Source of the DNA: Cercophora sp. LCS_1
Taxonomy: Eukaryota; Ascomycota; Sordariomycetes; Sordariales; Lasiosphaeriaceae
Assembly: GCA_036250225.1 (NCBI GenBank)
Contig: JAPZLL010000057.1
Coordinates: 1 to 64,000 of the forward strand
Length of the DNA: 64,000 nucleotides
Direction: 5' to 3'
Under the pieces are notes generated by a model. It was not told the DNA's origin, made no database searches, and saw only the letters and a program-made list of their open reading frames with translations. Each line of letters opens with the position of its first letter. Position 1 is the stretch's first letter. The position numbers and the translations under genes were made by a program. Below, piece by piece: positions 54,703-64,000 of this stretch.

Positions 54703-56615
54703 ATGGCAGACCCAACCGAGTACCGTCAATATGTGCAGCACCCCGAGAAAACCCTTGGCCCAAGCGATATCAAAGTGATGGCCTGGAACTTTTCCAAGTC
54801 GGTCGGATGTTTTGTCCACGGCGGAAAGATCAAGCGTAACGATCTAGATTGGGTAATACCTGGCGACGAACCCCGAACGGTAAGAGACGAGGTGGTTGCA
54901 GTTGCCGAGAAATACAAGCAGGAAAAGAACCTTGTCCTCAGGTTCACAGACAACCCAAGAGAGGAGAGGCTCATGGAGTTCCTCGCTAACAAAAGCTACG
55001 GCGAGAGCACGGGATTTCATATTGGCGAGGGCATTGTTGTTACCGCAGGACACTGCGTTTGGGAGAAGGCAGGCTCTTCCGATCTGGAACAGGTCATGAA
55101 GAAAGGCTACTTTGTTTTCAACATGACGAAGGACTGGCGGAAGAAGAGCGATGACCTCGTCATCCCACAAGTTGAAGTTTTCGAGGTTGAACAGTGCGTT
55201 CCCTTTTATTCAAGAGGCCGCACACACTGACAAGAATATTTTTTAGAGTCATATGCGGAGAGAACGAAGCATTCGGCGCCCCAGGGCAGCCAGCAAGACT
55301 CGACCGTCCCGACTGGGCTCTTGTCCGACTCAAAACTACATATCTAAACCAACCCTTCCCCCCACCACTTTCCATCCGCCCGCCCATGATGCAGAGTTCG
55401 GCCGAGGTGGAGAAACTCAACCCCGAGATGCTGTGGCACATTGGTCATCCCTGGGGTACAGTCATGAAGCTGTCCAAACCGAGGGCGGGCAAAGCCAAGA
55501 TTACAGCCCATTCAACCCCCGCAAACACAACAACAACAACAACAACGACAACGACGACTACGACGACGACAACCACAGCCGCCAATACCCCTCAACCGGT
55601 GGAGTACAAGTACGTCTACATGCACAACCTCCGACAGAGCAAGGGCAACTCGGGATCGCCCCTATTCCACAACAAGGAGGTCGTCGCCATCCTCGCGAGC
55701 GGACGATGGGACAACGACCTCGAGAAAAACGGATTCACCTTTGCCCCGCCCGAATCTTTGCTCAGGCTGGACACGATCTATCCAATGCCCGAGTACGAGG
55801 TTCCCCAGTTCAGCGCGACCAGGAACTTGTTGTGGTATCCTCTCACCACACGCAAAAGCAATCTCGTCATCTGCTATCGGCGTGCGGCACACACCCTCAC
55901 GGGCACCCTTGTCTTTACGATTGAGCGCAAACATCGGGGACAAGCCCACTACAGCCATCCTGTCGAGATTAGGATTCCAAAAGTCAAAGATAAAAACAAC
56001 ACTGAGGCAAGCGGGGACCTACAGTGGCTGATCACCGGCTTCAGCTGCACGACATGCCCCAGCGGAGGGATGGAGTGCTTCCCGTATGAAACGACGATGA
56101 TCTATATGGGGTTTCGACCTGACCTTGGTCAGACCTGGGACGTAAAGAAGGATGATCCTGGTGTTCCTGAGTCTCCGCAGTTGAAGGCTGGGGCTCGTTA
56201 TGCCAGACTCGATTACTTGGCTATCGGGTACTATTTCTTTCCGAAGGATATGGTGGGACCTTTTGATCATCGAATGGTGTGCATGCTGTTTTCGCACTTG
56301 CCTACCGAGGAAAACCGTGGTATGCATCGGGTATTCGCGATGTCGGGTGAGACGGGAGAGGAGGGAGGTTGGGGAACAAGGAAGCCGAAAGGAAGGCCGA
56401 AAGGGGAGGAGAAGGAGAAGGAGAAGGAGAAGGAGAAGGAGAAGGAGAAGGAGAAGGAGAAGGAGAAGGAGAAAGAGAAAGAGAAAGAGAAAGAGAAAGA
56501 GAAAGAGAAAGAGAAGGAGAAGGAGAAGGAGAAGGAGGGCGCTGAAAGCTTGCCGGAAGGATGGGGAGTGGCCCCGGGATTGTGGATCAGGGACGCGATA
56601 TTCAGACATCCCTGA
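54703..56615 (+). CDS. trypsin-like serine protease, no signal peptide, Lys-Glu tail
   Basis: Exon 1 is 54703-55193 and exon 2 is 55247-56615, 619 aa. The intron has donor GTGCGT, branch CACTGAC and acceptor TTTTAG; phase fits (EVEQ|VICGENEAFG). All three catalytic residues of a chymotrypsin-fold protease are present: His in VVTAGHCVW (near residue 116), Asp in RPDWALVRL (near 186) and Ser in SKGNSGSPLF (near 298). A poly-Thr run of about 20 (55527-55580) lies between Asp and Ser. No signal peptide or prosegment is seen, so it is probably intracellular. After the protease comes a second domain of about 200 residues that I do not recognise, then a Lys-Glu repeat (56406-56537) and a short conserved-looking end (SLPEGWGVAPGLWIRDAIF). 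Trypsin-like domains occur as NLR-associated effectors in fungi; a link to the adjacent STAND-type protein is only a possibility. Confidence 0.85.
56406..56537. repeat. GAGAAG hexanucleotide minisatellite in coding frame
   Basis: About 22 units of GAGAAG, some GAGAAA, in frame as (Glu-Lys)n near the C-terminus of the protease. Length polymorphism between strains would keep the reading frame, because the unit is six bases. Confidence 0.9.
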
Positions 56616-56702
56616 TCAAAAAAAAAAAAAAAAAACACTGTCTCAGGCTAGTACCCGGCTCGGATTATCATCGGATTCTTTACATTGCTACCAAAGTCTA
56701 CC

Positions 56703-58235
56703 TTACCAATCCCTCCTCTTAATCGCAACGTCCAACCCCAGCGGTTTCCTCAAAAACCCCTCCTTGGTATCCAAATAATCCTGCAACAGGGTAACATCAT
56801 ACCTCCTCACCCAGCTGGCCACAATCAACTTCATCTCCATCTCAGCCACATTCCGCCCGACGCACGACCTAGGCCCATAACTGAACGGGATAAACGCATT
56901 CTTCTGCCTCGTCGTCAGTCCCTCCCACCGCTCAGGCCTAAACTCATCCGCATCCTCGCCCCAAATCTCCTTGGAGTGATGGATCGAATACGTCGGCACG
57001 CTCAACACCGTCCCCGGCGGGAAAAACGTATCCCGGATCACAACCCCCTTCCCATCCATGGGAACCTGTCTCGGCAATCCGATACCCGACGTGGAATGAT
57101 AGCGTAACGTCTCGTTGATCACCGCAGCCAGGTACGGCAAATCCTTGACCATGTCAAACGTCGGGACGTCCACCGTCTTGGGAATCGCCCTGTCCAGCTC
57201 GGCCCTCAACTTCTCCACGATCCCCGGCGTGCGCACAACGTGGAACAGCAAAGCACACGACGAGTTGGACGTGGTATCGCTCCCGGCAATCAACTGCGTG
57301 AGCGCCTCGGCCGTAAGTTCCTCCCGTCCCAACAACGCGCCCTTTTCGTCGCGGCCCTCCATCAATCGCTGCAGCAGATCCTTGCGGTCTTCGCTGGGTG
57401 GGTTCTCCAGCCGGCTCTTGACTCTGGCGATCGCAATACCCGCCAGGTTCTCAACGGCTTGCAATCCCTGGCTGAAGAACGGATCAGGGAGATACTTGGC
57501 CCACGGCTTCATCTGCGGATGAATGCCCAGCGCGGCTGACACTTCCCCGCGGCGATTCAAGATCTCGATTGCAGGTGCGTAGATGGGCGGGCTGTCAGGC
57601 GAGCTTCGCACCTCGGCCATGTCGGCGCCCGATGATAACATGCCGAACGGCGCGCCAAAGGCCAAGTCACCAATCACATCGAACGCGAGATAGTTGAACC
57701 AGTTCAGACAGTCGAGATGCGCGCCGCCGGGGTGCGGCGAGCGGTTGGCCAGATCGTCCCATTGCTTGACAAAGAGTTCGAGGTTGGCGTGGATGTAGGG
57801 CTCAAACTGGGCGACGGATTTGGCGGAGAAGGTGTGCGAGACGATCTTGCGCTTGCGCGTGTGTTCGGCGCGGTCGCGCGTGTTGAAGAGGCCCCGCCGG
57901 ATGGAGACGAAGGCGTCGTAAAAGGAGGATTTCAGGAAGCCGTTGCCGTGGCCGTAGATGAGCGGGATGGCGGCGTCGTCGGCGATGGAGATGTGGTTGG
58001 GTTGGATGCGCACGATGGGGCCGAGGGATTTGTGCAGGGCGTCGACGGTTTTGTAGCGGTCGCCGCGGCGGGCGACGAGCAGGAGCCAGAGGTCGGTGAA
58101 TTGGGCGGGGAAGGGCGCCGGGATGTGTCGGAGGGCGCGGTGGGTGATGAGGTAGGGGTAGAGGTAGATGATTATCAGAGTGATGGCTAGAGCCGCGGGG
58201 GCGTAGGGGGAGATGAGGAGGGTGAGGAACGCCAT
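56703..58235 (-). CDS. CYP53-like P450, probable benzoate 4-hydroxylase
   Basis: Starting at MAFLTLLISPYAPAALAITL, an ER membrane anchor, the protein is 510 aa in a single exon. CYP53 signatures are dense: RIQPNHISIAD, IYGHGNGFLKSSFYDAF, SIRRGLFNTRDRAEHTRKRK, LDCLNWFNYLAFDVIGDL, FGAPFGML, TQLIAGSDTTSNSSCALL (oxygen-binding helix), the ExxR in VINETLRYHS and the haem loop FIPFSYGPRSCVGRNV with the Cys ligand. CYP53 enzymes hydroxylate benzoate at the para position, feeding it through p-hydroxybenzoate to the beta-ketoadipate pathway, and detoxify plant or self-made benzoates. Substrate identity is inferred from family. The frame is open further upstream to 58337, but the Met at 58235 directly precedes the anchor. 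The 3' end is about 90 bases from the convergent protease gene. Confidence 0.92.
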   Translation of the reverse strand: MAFLTLLISPYAPAALAITLIIIYLYPYLITHRALRHIPAPFPAQFTDLWLLLVARRGDRYKTVDALHKSLGPIVRIQPNHISIADDAAIPLIYGHGNGFLKSSFYDAFVSIRRGLFNTRDRAEHTRKRKIVSHTFSAKSVAQFEPYIHANLELFVKQWDDLANRSPHPGGAHLDCLNWFNYLAFDVIGDLAFGAPFGMLSSGADMAEVRSSPDSPPIYAPAIEILNRRGEVSAALGIHPQMKPWAKYLPDPFFSQGLQAVENLAGIAIARVKSRLENPPSEDRKDLLQRLMEGRDEKGALLGREELTAEALTQLIAGSDTTSNSSCALLFHVVRTPGIVEKLRAELDRAIPKTVDVPTFDMVKDLPYLAAVINETLRYHSTSGIGLPRQVPMDGKGVVIRDTFFPPGTVLSVPTYSIHHSKEIWGEDADEFRPERWEGLTTRQKNAFIPFSYGPRSCVGRNVAEMEMKLIVASWVRRYDVTLLQDYLDTKEGFLRKPLGLDVAIKRRDW

Positions 58236-58357
58236 TTGTGATGGTCCAGTCCCCAACGATGATGATGAATGATGATGGTGGGATTGGAAGGAGGGGGAGT
58301 GAAAGATGAGGTGTTTATACAAGAGGTTCAATCTCACTCATCCCCCGCTGTCATTGC

Positions 58358-58389
<32 letters not shown>

Positions 58390-59240
58390 GACTCGCTGGC
58401 ATATCCGAAACATTTCCATATCCACACACATGCTCCTCGTAGGGCATCGACGCTAAACCAACATCTAACATTAGCACACCTTGATCCCACGCGACGCGCG
58501 ATGGGCGCGATGTGCACTGGTGTGTCCGGAAAACGATTTAACAACGGGATGACGACATAGGAGAGTGCGTGAGCCAGTCAGAAGCAAGCCGATTCGCCGC
58601 GGCTAAGGGGTTCGGCTTCGATAGGGAGGTGGACTGCAAGCTCTTCTCCGGAGCGCTGGCACACGAGCTTCGCCGCTTGGCGCCCTCCATCTCCGCAAAT
58701 AGCGGGGAGAGAGCCGCCACTTGCCCCGGCAGCGCGAAACGGCAGCGCGCCGGTGTGGGGCGTGAAACCCAAAGGGGCCGTCTGTTCGGTCTTCTCGCGA
58801 TTCCGAGCTGGCAACCCCCATGGCTGCGTCGAGCTTGGTGTGGGAGGGTTCGCTGCTGCTCGCGAAGCTCCGAATCCTTGGCGTCTGGGGCCCCGGATCA
58901 GAGGAAGCGGAGCACCATCCATTTCAAACCAACTCCCGCGCCGAAAGTGGAGTCCTGGATGAGGCTCGCCGTTTCACACTTCGCGTTCCGACTCGAGTCT
59001 CGACCGCAGGCCTTATCTCGACCACAGAAATGCAAGAGTTATGTGTCAGGAAGGCCGAGGTAGCTGAATATCATGTAAATTGTGTGCTGTCAGGCTTGAC
59101 TGTTGCCTGTATAGTATACGTATCCTCACCCAAAGACACACTCCCAACGCCGACACCGACAATGCACCGCATAATACACATAAACTTACTCGCCTTCAGC
59201 AGGCGGTGACATATAGACATAACGCGTGGAAACACCTTCG
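58236..59240. other. intergenic with TCTG microsatellite
   Basis: About 1 kb. It contains eight perfect TCTG units at 58359-58390, within the leader or promoter of the CYP53-like gene. The frame at 58569-59063 has no domain and a biased composition, so I do not call it. Nothing else was recognised. Confidence 0.5.
58359..58390. repeat. TCTG tetranucleotide microsatellite
   Basis: Eight uninterrupted TCTG units about 125-155 bases upstream of the CYP53-like start codon. Confidence 0.95.
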
Positions 59241-61733
59241 CTAGCGTAGCATGAACGAAACATCAGGAAGGTTGTCAATGATTCGACGGACAGCGGCGTC
59301 GTCATGGATGGGTGGTGAGTTGTCGGGGGTGAAGTAGTTGTCTTCTGAGGTAGGGATGACTTGCGGTGATGCAATCTCCAGCGGTGTCGTTGGTGTGAAA
59401 GCATGGTCAGCCGCAAGCTGCTTGGATGCAACCGGGGTTGTGGGTTGGAACCAAGAAGTCGCTGGCTGCGATGATGGTACAGAAGATGCCGGAGGGATAG
59501 GAGGCCGAGGTGGCTCGACAGGTGTCGTGAAACTGACGGCCGGTTGCGGGTTTCGAGGGTCGGCGGCGGGCTTCGTGGTTGACTCAAAGACGGAAAAGTC
59601 AACTATTGCCCATGGATCAACCGCTGGTGGCGGCGCTGGTGCAGTGACCGGAGCGAAGTCAGCGAATTGAGGCTCTGCCGCAGCCGGCGGGGGTATGCTA
59701 GCTGGCGGCGGCGCAGGAAAACTGGGCAACGGTGCCGAGAAGGCATCGTCCAGATTTCCAAACACATCACCGGTTGGCTTTTGCTCGGACGGAGAAGCAA
59801 CCATCTCGCCCCATTCGTCGTCATCTTCATCCACTGGTAGTGGCTCTAACGTCGCCGGTTGTACACTCAGGGGTAGTACCACCTCAGCTGACGGGTGCGG
59901 CTGGGATGGGATGGGTATCGTCGGCGCGGAAGGGGCCGTTGGTGTCCTCTCGGGTGCCGGGACGATACCCGGCGACTGCGTTGGCTGGCTCCACGTGGGT
60001 GAGTTTGTGCTCCAGCCGAAGGAGGCGACGGGTGGTACCACTACACTAGATGGCCGATGTGTAGGGCTTCGAAGCGACGGCGAAGCCACGCCAGCACCGT
60101 TTGCCGAGGAGTGCAACGAAGATGCCCTTGCGTGTGCCTTCTTCCTGCCAAAAACCGCATCGAGAGAAATTGTTTCCGCCGATGAGTCCCAGCCAAACAT
60201 GTTCTTCTGTGTTTTGGACACGCCGCCACCTAGTACGACTCGCCCAGCGATCGAATCTTCTTCCATCCACCTTCGAACAACCTTGATTGTATCGTCATGG
60301 ATCGTCGATGTCGGCCAAGTCACGAGCCTGTAGTTCTCATCGTCGCCAGCGTTGTATTTCCTCGAGGAGCCCATGCGCGATATTCGATACCACGTCTTCC
60401 TCTCTGATATCTCGGTAAAGCTGTCGTTCAAGATGTAATCGGAAACCTCTTCATCCATTCCAACAATTTCCGCTGAGCTGAGCCTGTCAACGTTGAACAA
60501 CTTGTCCACCGCTTCCAGGTCCACTTCGAACTTGATGTTGGTGCGGTCAATAGTTACTGCGCGGCCAATTGACGTTGGCTCGCCGGTCGACTGGGGTGAA
60601 GATACTGAGGTAGTAATTCCTGGTGTTGGAGCTTGCCTGGTCACTTCAGGGGTCGCTGGTCTGTCGGGGTTTTTTGTTCTCCCGCGATCCGGAACGTCAG
60701 AAGCGTCTTCTTGGACATCATTAAAATCCCCAAAGTCGGCGCCTAACCCAGGCTCATCGTCATCCGCACCATCGCGTCCTCCAATACTCAACGGGCTCTT
60801 ACTCCGCTCACGTCGTACCACTGGAGGCTCCTGACTGGCCGCCCTCGCCAACCCGTCGAACTTAACGACGAGTTGCTGGACTTTCCCGGATGTCTTGCGC
60901 TCCAGTGTTTGTCTGGATATCGCATCCTCATCGATCGATGTGATCGGGGAGTCTTGGCGATCATCGTCTGCGTCAGTCTCATCGCCGGAGGGAGAAGGCG
61001 ACTCGCGGCGATTCTGATCCGCTGATTCCACGCTCAGGCGCAAGGTACCGTTTTCGGGGAGCGATGGACTCGGCTGGTATTCCACCGGCTTTTTGTGTTC
61101 GGTAGACACCGACGGGGCCAACGGCTCGACTCGAATCACCTTATCCTCCTTGTCTTGGGGTTCTTCCCCCGGATCGTCCTTCTCCCATGTATCCTGGATG
61201 TAGTCAGACTCCTCTCTTTTCCATATCGGGCTTCCCAACGCCTCAGGTTCCTCCTTTGTAGGCGACTTGTCGACCAATGGTGGCGCATCGATGATCAACC
61301 TGGGGGTTGAAGCTCCATCCAGCGACGGCGAAAATTCCGTGGACCATGGATCTGGCGATGGTTGCCGCGCCACTGCTGAGTTCGCGGGTTTCGGGAGTGC
61401 AATATTTCCGGGCCAAGCAATTGGGCTCGCACTGCCGAATGTATCGTCGCGAGGTGGTGATGTCAAGTTTGGACTGGAAGCGACCCAACCGCCACCCCAT
61501 CTCGATTGAGTCTGGGCGGGCGTCTCAGGGGCAGCCCAGTCGCCGAATCCATCCTCTTCTTCAGCCCACGGCGAGGGCCCTGTTATCACCGGTATTCGGG
61601 GAGAGCCGGAGAAGGAGAAGAAAGCGCGAGGCGGCGGCTCAAGGTCGGATCTCGTCGATTTCGCGGGCGAGGGCGGTTTCGTGTCTTTATCGGCGTCGGC
61701 AGTCGTCCATGGTGAGCCCCACGGATCGTCCAT
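59241..61733 (-). CDS. large disordered acidic protein with FGDF/DPW motifs
   Basis: A single exon of 830 aa starting MDDPWGSPWTTADADKD. Most of the chain is Pro/Ser/Glu-rich and probably disordered. Short peptides recur: DPWGSPW, EDGFGDWAAPE, SPDPWST, GADFGDFNDVQED and VDPWAIVDFSVFE, which resemble adaptor-binding motifs (DPW, FGDF) of membrane-traffic proteins. One ordered block stands in the middle (about residues 400-540): FEVDLEAVDKLFNVDRL, SDYILNDSFTEISERKTWYRISRMGSSR, YRLVTWPTSTIHDDTIKVVRRWMEEDS, VVLGGGVSKTQKNMFGWDS. That block looks strongly conserved in style and defines the protein, but I cannot name the family. A role as a scaffold in trafficking or cytoskeleton is a guess from motifs. 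Confidence 0.8.
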   Translation of the reverse strand: MDDPWGSPWTTADADKDTKPPSPAKSTRSDLEPPPRAFFSFSGSPRIPVITGPSPWAEEEDGFGDWAAPETPAQTQSRWGGGWVASSPNLTSPPRDDTFGSASPIAWPGNIALPKPANSAVARQPSPDPWSTEFSPSLDGASTPRLIIDAPPLVDKSPTKEEPEALGSPIWKREESDYIQDTWEKDDPGEEPQDKEDKVIRVEPLAPSVSTEHKKPVEYQPSPSLPENGTLRLSVESADQNRRESPSPSGDETDADDDRQDSPITSIDEDAISRQTLERKTSGKVQQLVVKFDGLARAASQEPPVVRRERSKSPLSIGGRDGADDDEPGLGADFGDFNDVQEDASDVPDRGRTKNPDRPATPEVTRQAPTPGITTSVSSPQSTGEPTSIGRAVTIDRTNIKFEVDLEAVDKLFNVDRLSSAEIVGMDEEVSDYILNDSFTEISERKTWYRISRMGSSRKYNAGDDENYRLVTWPTSTIHDDTIKVVRRWMEEDSIAGRVVLGGGVSKTQKNMFGWDSSAETISLDAVFGRKKAHARASSLHSSANGAGVASPSLRSPTHRPSSVVVPPVASFGWSTNSPTWSQPTQSPGIVPAPERTPTAPSAPTIPIPSQPHPSAEVVLPLSVQPATLEPLPVDEDDDEWGEMVASPSEQKPTGDVFGNLDDAFSAPLPSFPAPPPASIPPPAAAEPQFADFAPVTAPAPPPAVDPWAIVDFSVFESTTKPAADPRNPQPAVSFTTPVEPPRPPIPPASSVPSSQPATSWFQPTTPVASKQLAADHAFTPTTPLEIASPQVIPTSEDNYFTPDNSPPIHDDAAVRRIIDNLPDVSFMLR

Positions 61734-62465
61734 TCTATCGGGAGGAGACTATCATATTGCGCATCAACAGTTCATCCGCGTCGTGTCATGTCGTCCGTCG
61801 GCGTGCAACTGCCAACTTTTCTGCACTAGCCCCCGGATAGCTCGGTCAAGGGACTCGCGTCGCAAGCCGAATGCGGTTGGGAGGGGAATAATTGTCGCGA
61901 TGACGACTTGGCTTTTCGAGCAGCAGCTCAACGGTTGGTGAATAAGGCGTGGCGGCGAATCGAGGTTCGAAGCAGAGTAAACAAACGTGAAAAGCTACGC
62001 GTGGCTTCACTTGACTTGCAGAACGTGGTGTTTTTTTCGAGACTCGAGCTGAGAGGCGTACCAACCAGGAACAGCTTCAGGAGATCGCTGCCGATTCCCG
62101 CCCCACTTCTTCGTTTCCTGGGCGCTCGGAAAGATCCGCTTCACTTCATTTCCCCCTGGGCCCTTCAACCAGATGCAATGTCTTCACTATCTGCGGGCAA
62201 TGCAAATATGGAATTCTTTTGTGACACAGCTCATCGACATGATTAATATTTTGCCTTGGGTGCGAAAAGTCAATCCTACCCTAAATTGTTTAGCATGAGG
62301 CTTTCAGGGGCGGGGGGGATTCCAAAAAGTAAAACTGGCCCGAGCTTTCTCGAATTCTTGGCGATCGGCACCAGTTGGGGAATCTGATAAGGAGTTTGAA
62401 CACGGCCAAACTAAACGTCTCGTCTTGATGCTGAGCTGTCAATTCGATGGTCTCATCAGAAGTGC

Positions 62466-62485
62466 TCCTGCTAGTTTTAAGTCCT
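62466..62485. repeat. 20-bp direct repeat, left copy
   Basis: TCCTGCTAGTTTTAAGTCCT, identical to 62791-62810. The copies are 325 bases apart and flank the AT-rich tract. Confidence 0.85.
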
Positions 62486-62790
62486 CAAGTGGCGTGACGA
62501 AAGAGTCCGACTCCAAACCTGGGACGGTGCAAAAAAGACCACACGCCTAATTTACCAACGCAGCATCAAACGGTTTTAAGGTATCGTATATTTTTCAATA
62601 GGCATAAAAATATCTTTAATACATATAGAAGGCTATATTTAAAGGTATATAAAGTATTTAAATGCCTTTAAAAATGTATTTAGGGCCTTTTTACGAAGGA
62701 ATACCCGTTCAATTTTTTTTTTCGAGCATGCGGTGATTTTTGTAGAATGCATTTTGGTAATCGCACTCTATCTTCACATCACTTGTCTTG

Positions 62791-62810
62791 TCCTGCTAGT
62801 TTTAAGTCCT
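62791..62810. repeat. 20-bp direct repeat, right copy
   Basis: Identical to 62466-62485. Too long for an ordinary target-site duplication; more like ends of a short element or a microhomology duplication. Confidence 0.85.
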
Positions 62811-63086
62811 TCGAGTCTTGTCCTGGCTGAGGGTTGTGGACTCGAGACGCATCCCACGGCTAGCGTTCCTTGCAGCTGCACTGGGACACTTTCGTCATTC
62901 TCCACTTGCTGATAAAGCACACCGATGAGGGCCGATAGAGGGGCATCGTCGCCAAATTCCAGCAAACAAAAGTCCGCCGCGCAACGCCACCATGGGAATG
63001 GGAGCCTTCCAGCCTCCTTGAGCCCCGAAATTTGTGAAACAAATTCTTCATCTCCCTGCCAAGTAGATCGCTGCTCCAAAGCAACC

Positions 63087-64000
63087 ATGTCGCTTTCTAA
63101 GATCAAGCACATCGTGCTGGTGCGCATTCCACCTACCCCTCCATGACCCCGCCATGCGCAACGCTGACAGGGAACGTCAACAGGTCCTCTCCGGGAAAGG
63201 CGGCGTTGGCAAGTCATCCGTCACGACCCAGCTCGCCCTGTCGCTCTCTTTGGCAGGCCACTCGGTTGGCGTCCTCGATGTTGACCTTACCGGGCCCTCG
63301 ATTCCGCGCATGTTCGGCATCGAAGATGCAAAAGTCACACAGGCCCCGGGCGGGTGGTTGCCCATCACCGTTCATGATGCAGACCCATCCTCCGGCCTCG
63401 GCTCCCTCCGAGTAATGAGTCTCGGTTTCCTGCTACCTCGACGTGGCGATGCAGTTGTATGGCGCGGCCCGAAGAAGACAGCCATGGTGCGGCAATTCCT
63501 CTCCGACGTGTTCTGGGACGAGCTCGACTACCTTCTCATCGACACACCACCAGGAACAAGCGACGAGCACATTTCACTTGCCGAAACTTTGCTGCTTAAA
63601 GCGCGGCCAGATCAACTCGCGGGAGCAGTAGTTGTCACTACGCCACAGGCCGTCGCCACGGCTGATGTGAGAAAGGAGCTCAACTTCTGCAAGAAGACCA
63701 ACATCCGGGTGCTTGGTGTCGTGGAGAACATGCGTGGCTTTGTCTGCCCAAACTGCAGCGAGTGCACCAATATCTTCTCGAGCGGCGGAGGACTGGTCAT
63801 GGCCGAGGACTTCAAGGTCGACTTCTTGGGGCATGTGCCCATCGACCCCCAGTTCCTAGTCCTGATCGAGACGGGCAAGAGGCCGAGATACCCGGCGGGA
63901 ACGGCGGTGAATGGTCAAGATATGTCGACACTGGCAACAGAGATGGATAACCAAGCGGATACCAAGGACAGCGCCCTCTTGGTGCAGAAATACCCCTACT
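63087..64000 (+). CDS. CFD1: cytosolic Fe-S cluster assembly ATPase Cfd1/NUBP2, 3' partial
   Basis: Exon 1 is 63087-63119 (MSLSKIKHIVL) and exon 2 runs from 63184 to the window end without a stop. The 64-nt intron has donor GTGCGC, branch CGCTGAC and acceptor CAACAG. Splicing creates HIVLVLSGKGGVGKSSVTTQ, the deviant Walker A of Mrp/NBP35-type P-loop ATPases. Other signatures are VLDVDLTGPSIPRMFG, MSLGFLLP, VVWRGPKKTAMVRQFL, DYLLIDTPPGTSDEH and ENMRGFVCPNCSECTNIF, with the CxxC that binds the bridging Fe-S cluster. Cfd1 with Nbp35 forms the cytosolic scaffold that loads [4Fe-4S] clusters onto nuclear and cytosolic proteins. There is no long N-terminal Cys extension, which points to Cfd1 rather than Nbp35. 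Confidence 0.92.

Larger units (their letters stand above)
61734..63086. other. intergenic with AT-rich insert between direct repeats
   Basis: A divergent interval of about 1.35 kb. A strongly AT-rich tract lies at 62570-62710 (TATATTTAAAGGTATATAAAGTATTTAAA type). A perfect 20-base direct repeat occurs on both sides of it, at 62466-62485 and 62791-62810. This looks like a mutated remnant of a mobile or duplicated element. Confidence 0.6.

Noticed and set aside
56019..56638. Opposite-strand frames with long Leu or Ser-Phe runs
   Set aside because: They are translations of the GAGAAG minisatellite in other frames; the plus-strand protease frame explains the DNA.
58569..59063. 164-codon frame upstream of the CYP53-like gene
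   Set aside because: Overlaps equally long frames on the other strand; Arg/Ser/Ala-biased composition and no domain.

Overview
The window is nuclear DNA of a filamentous ascomycete (Pezizomycotina, most likely a Sordariomycete). Short introns of about 45-100 nt with GT/GTATGT donors and CTAAC/CTGAC branch sites interrupt most genes, and the gene families are typical of these fungi: HET-domain proteins, NACHT-type NLRs with hydrolase heads, F-box-like/ankyrin proteins, small secreted cysteine-rich proteins, P450s, DHA2-type transporters and fungal HNH_2 proteins. Exons below were assembled by reading splice signals and checking phase; none is confirmed by transcripts. No RNA genes, CRISPR arrays or intact transposons were seen.

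Layout. 2-6.3 kb: two tandem F-box-like/ankyrin genes, the first broken by a frameshift; a third family member lies at 37-38.9 kb. 6.7-8.9 kb: two small coiled-coil proteins. 9.3-19.3 kb: a dense allorecognition/immunity-like block made of an NLR with an esterase head and a NACHT domain, two divergently transcribed stand-alone SesB-like esterases, and a HET-domain gene. 20.3-22.5 kb: two paralogous secreted cysteine-rich proteins. 22.6-31 kb: a mosaic of NLR debris, duplicated 106-146 bp fragments, an HNH_2 gene and two unrecognised divergent genes. 31.3-34.6 kb: a HET protein fused through repeats to a fourth esterase domain, with one frameshift and a changed nucleophile. 34.8-43.1 kb: a CinA-C protein, a modular secreted protein, an F-box-like/ankyrin gene, a DHA2 transporter and a secreted Asp-box protein. 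44.1-45.6 kb: a second HNH_2 gene. 47.7-64 kb: a P450, a signal-peptide SET protein, a helical N-terminus/ubiquitin-like/Sin3-type PAH fusion protein, a trypsin-like protease without signal peptide and with a Lys-Glu minisatellite, a CYP53-like P450, a large disordered acidic protein and the start of the Fe-S assembly gene CFD1/NUBP2.

The most notable pattern is that one esterase domain occurs four times in different settings: NLR head, two stand-alone copies, and the tail of a HET protein. In all four, a phase-2 intron sits immediately before the first domain strand, and the HET fusion is joined exactly at that intron. The nucleophile is Ser in two copies, Cys in one and Asn in one. This looks like a toolkit for self/non-self signalling that is being shuffled, partly with dead or altered enzymes.
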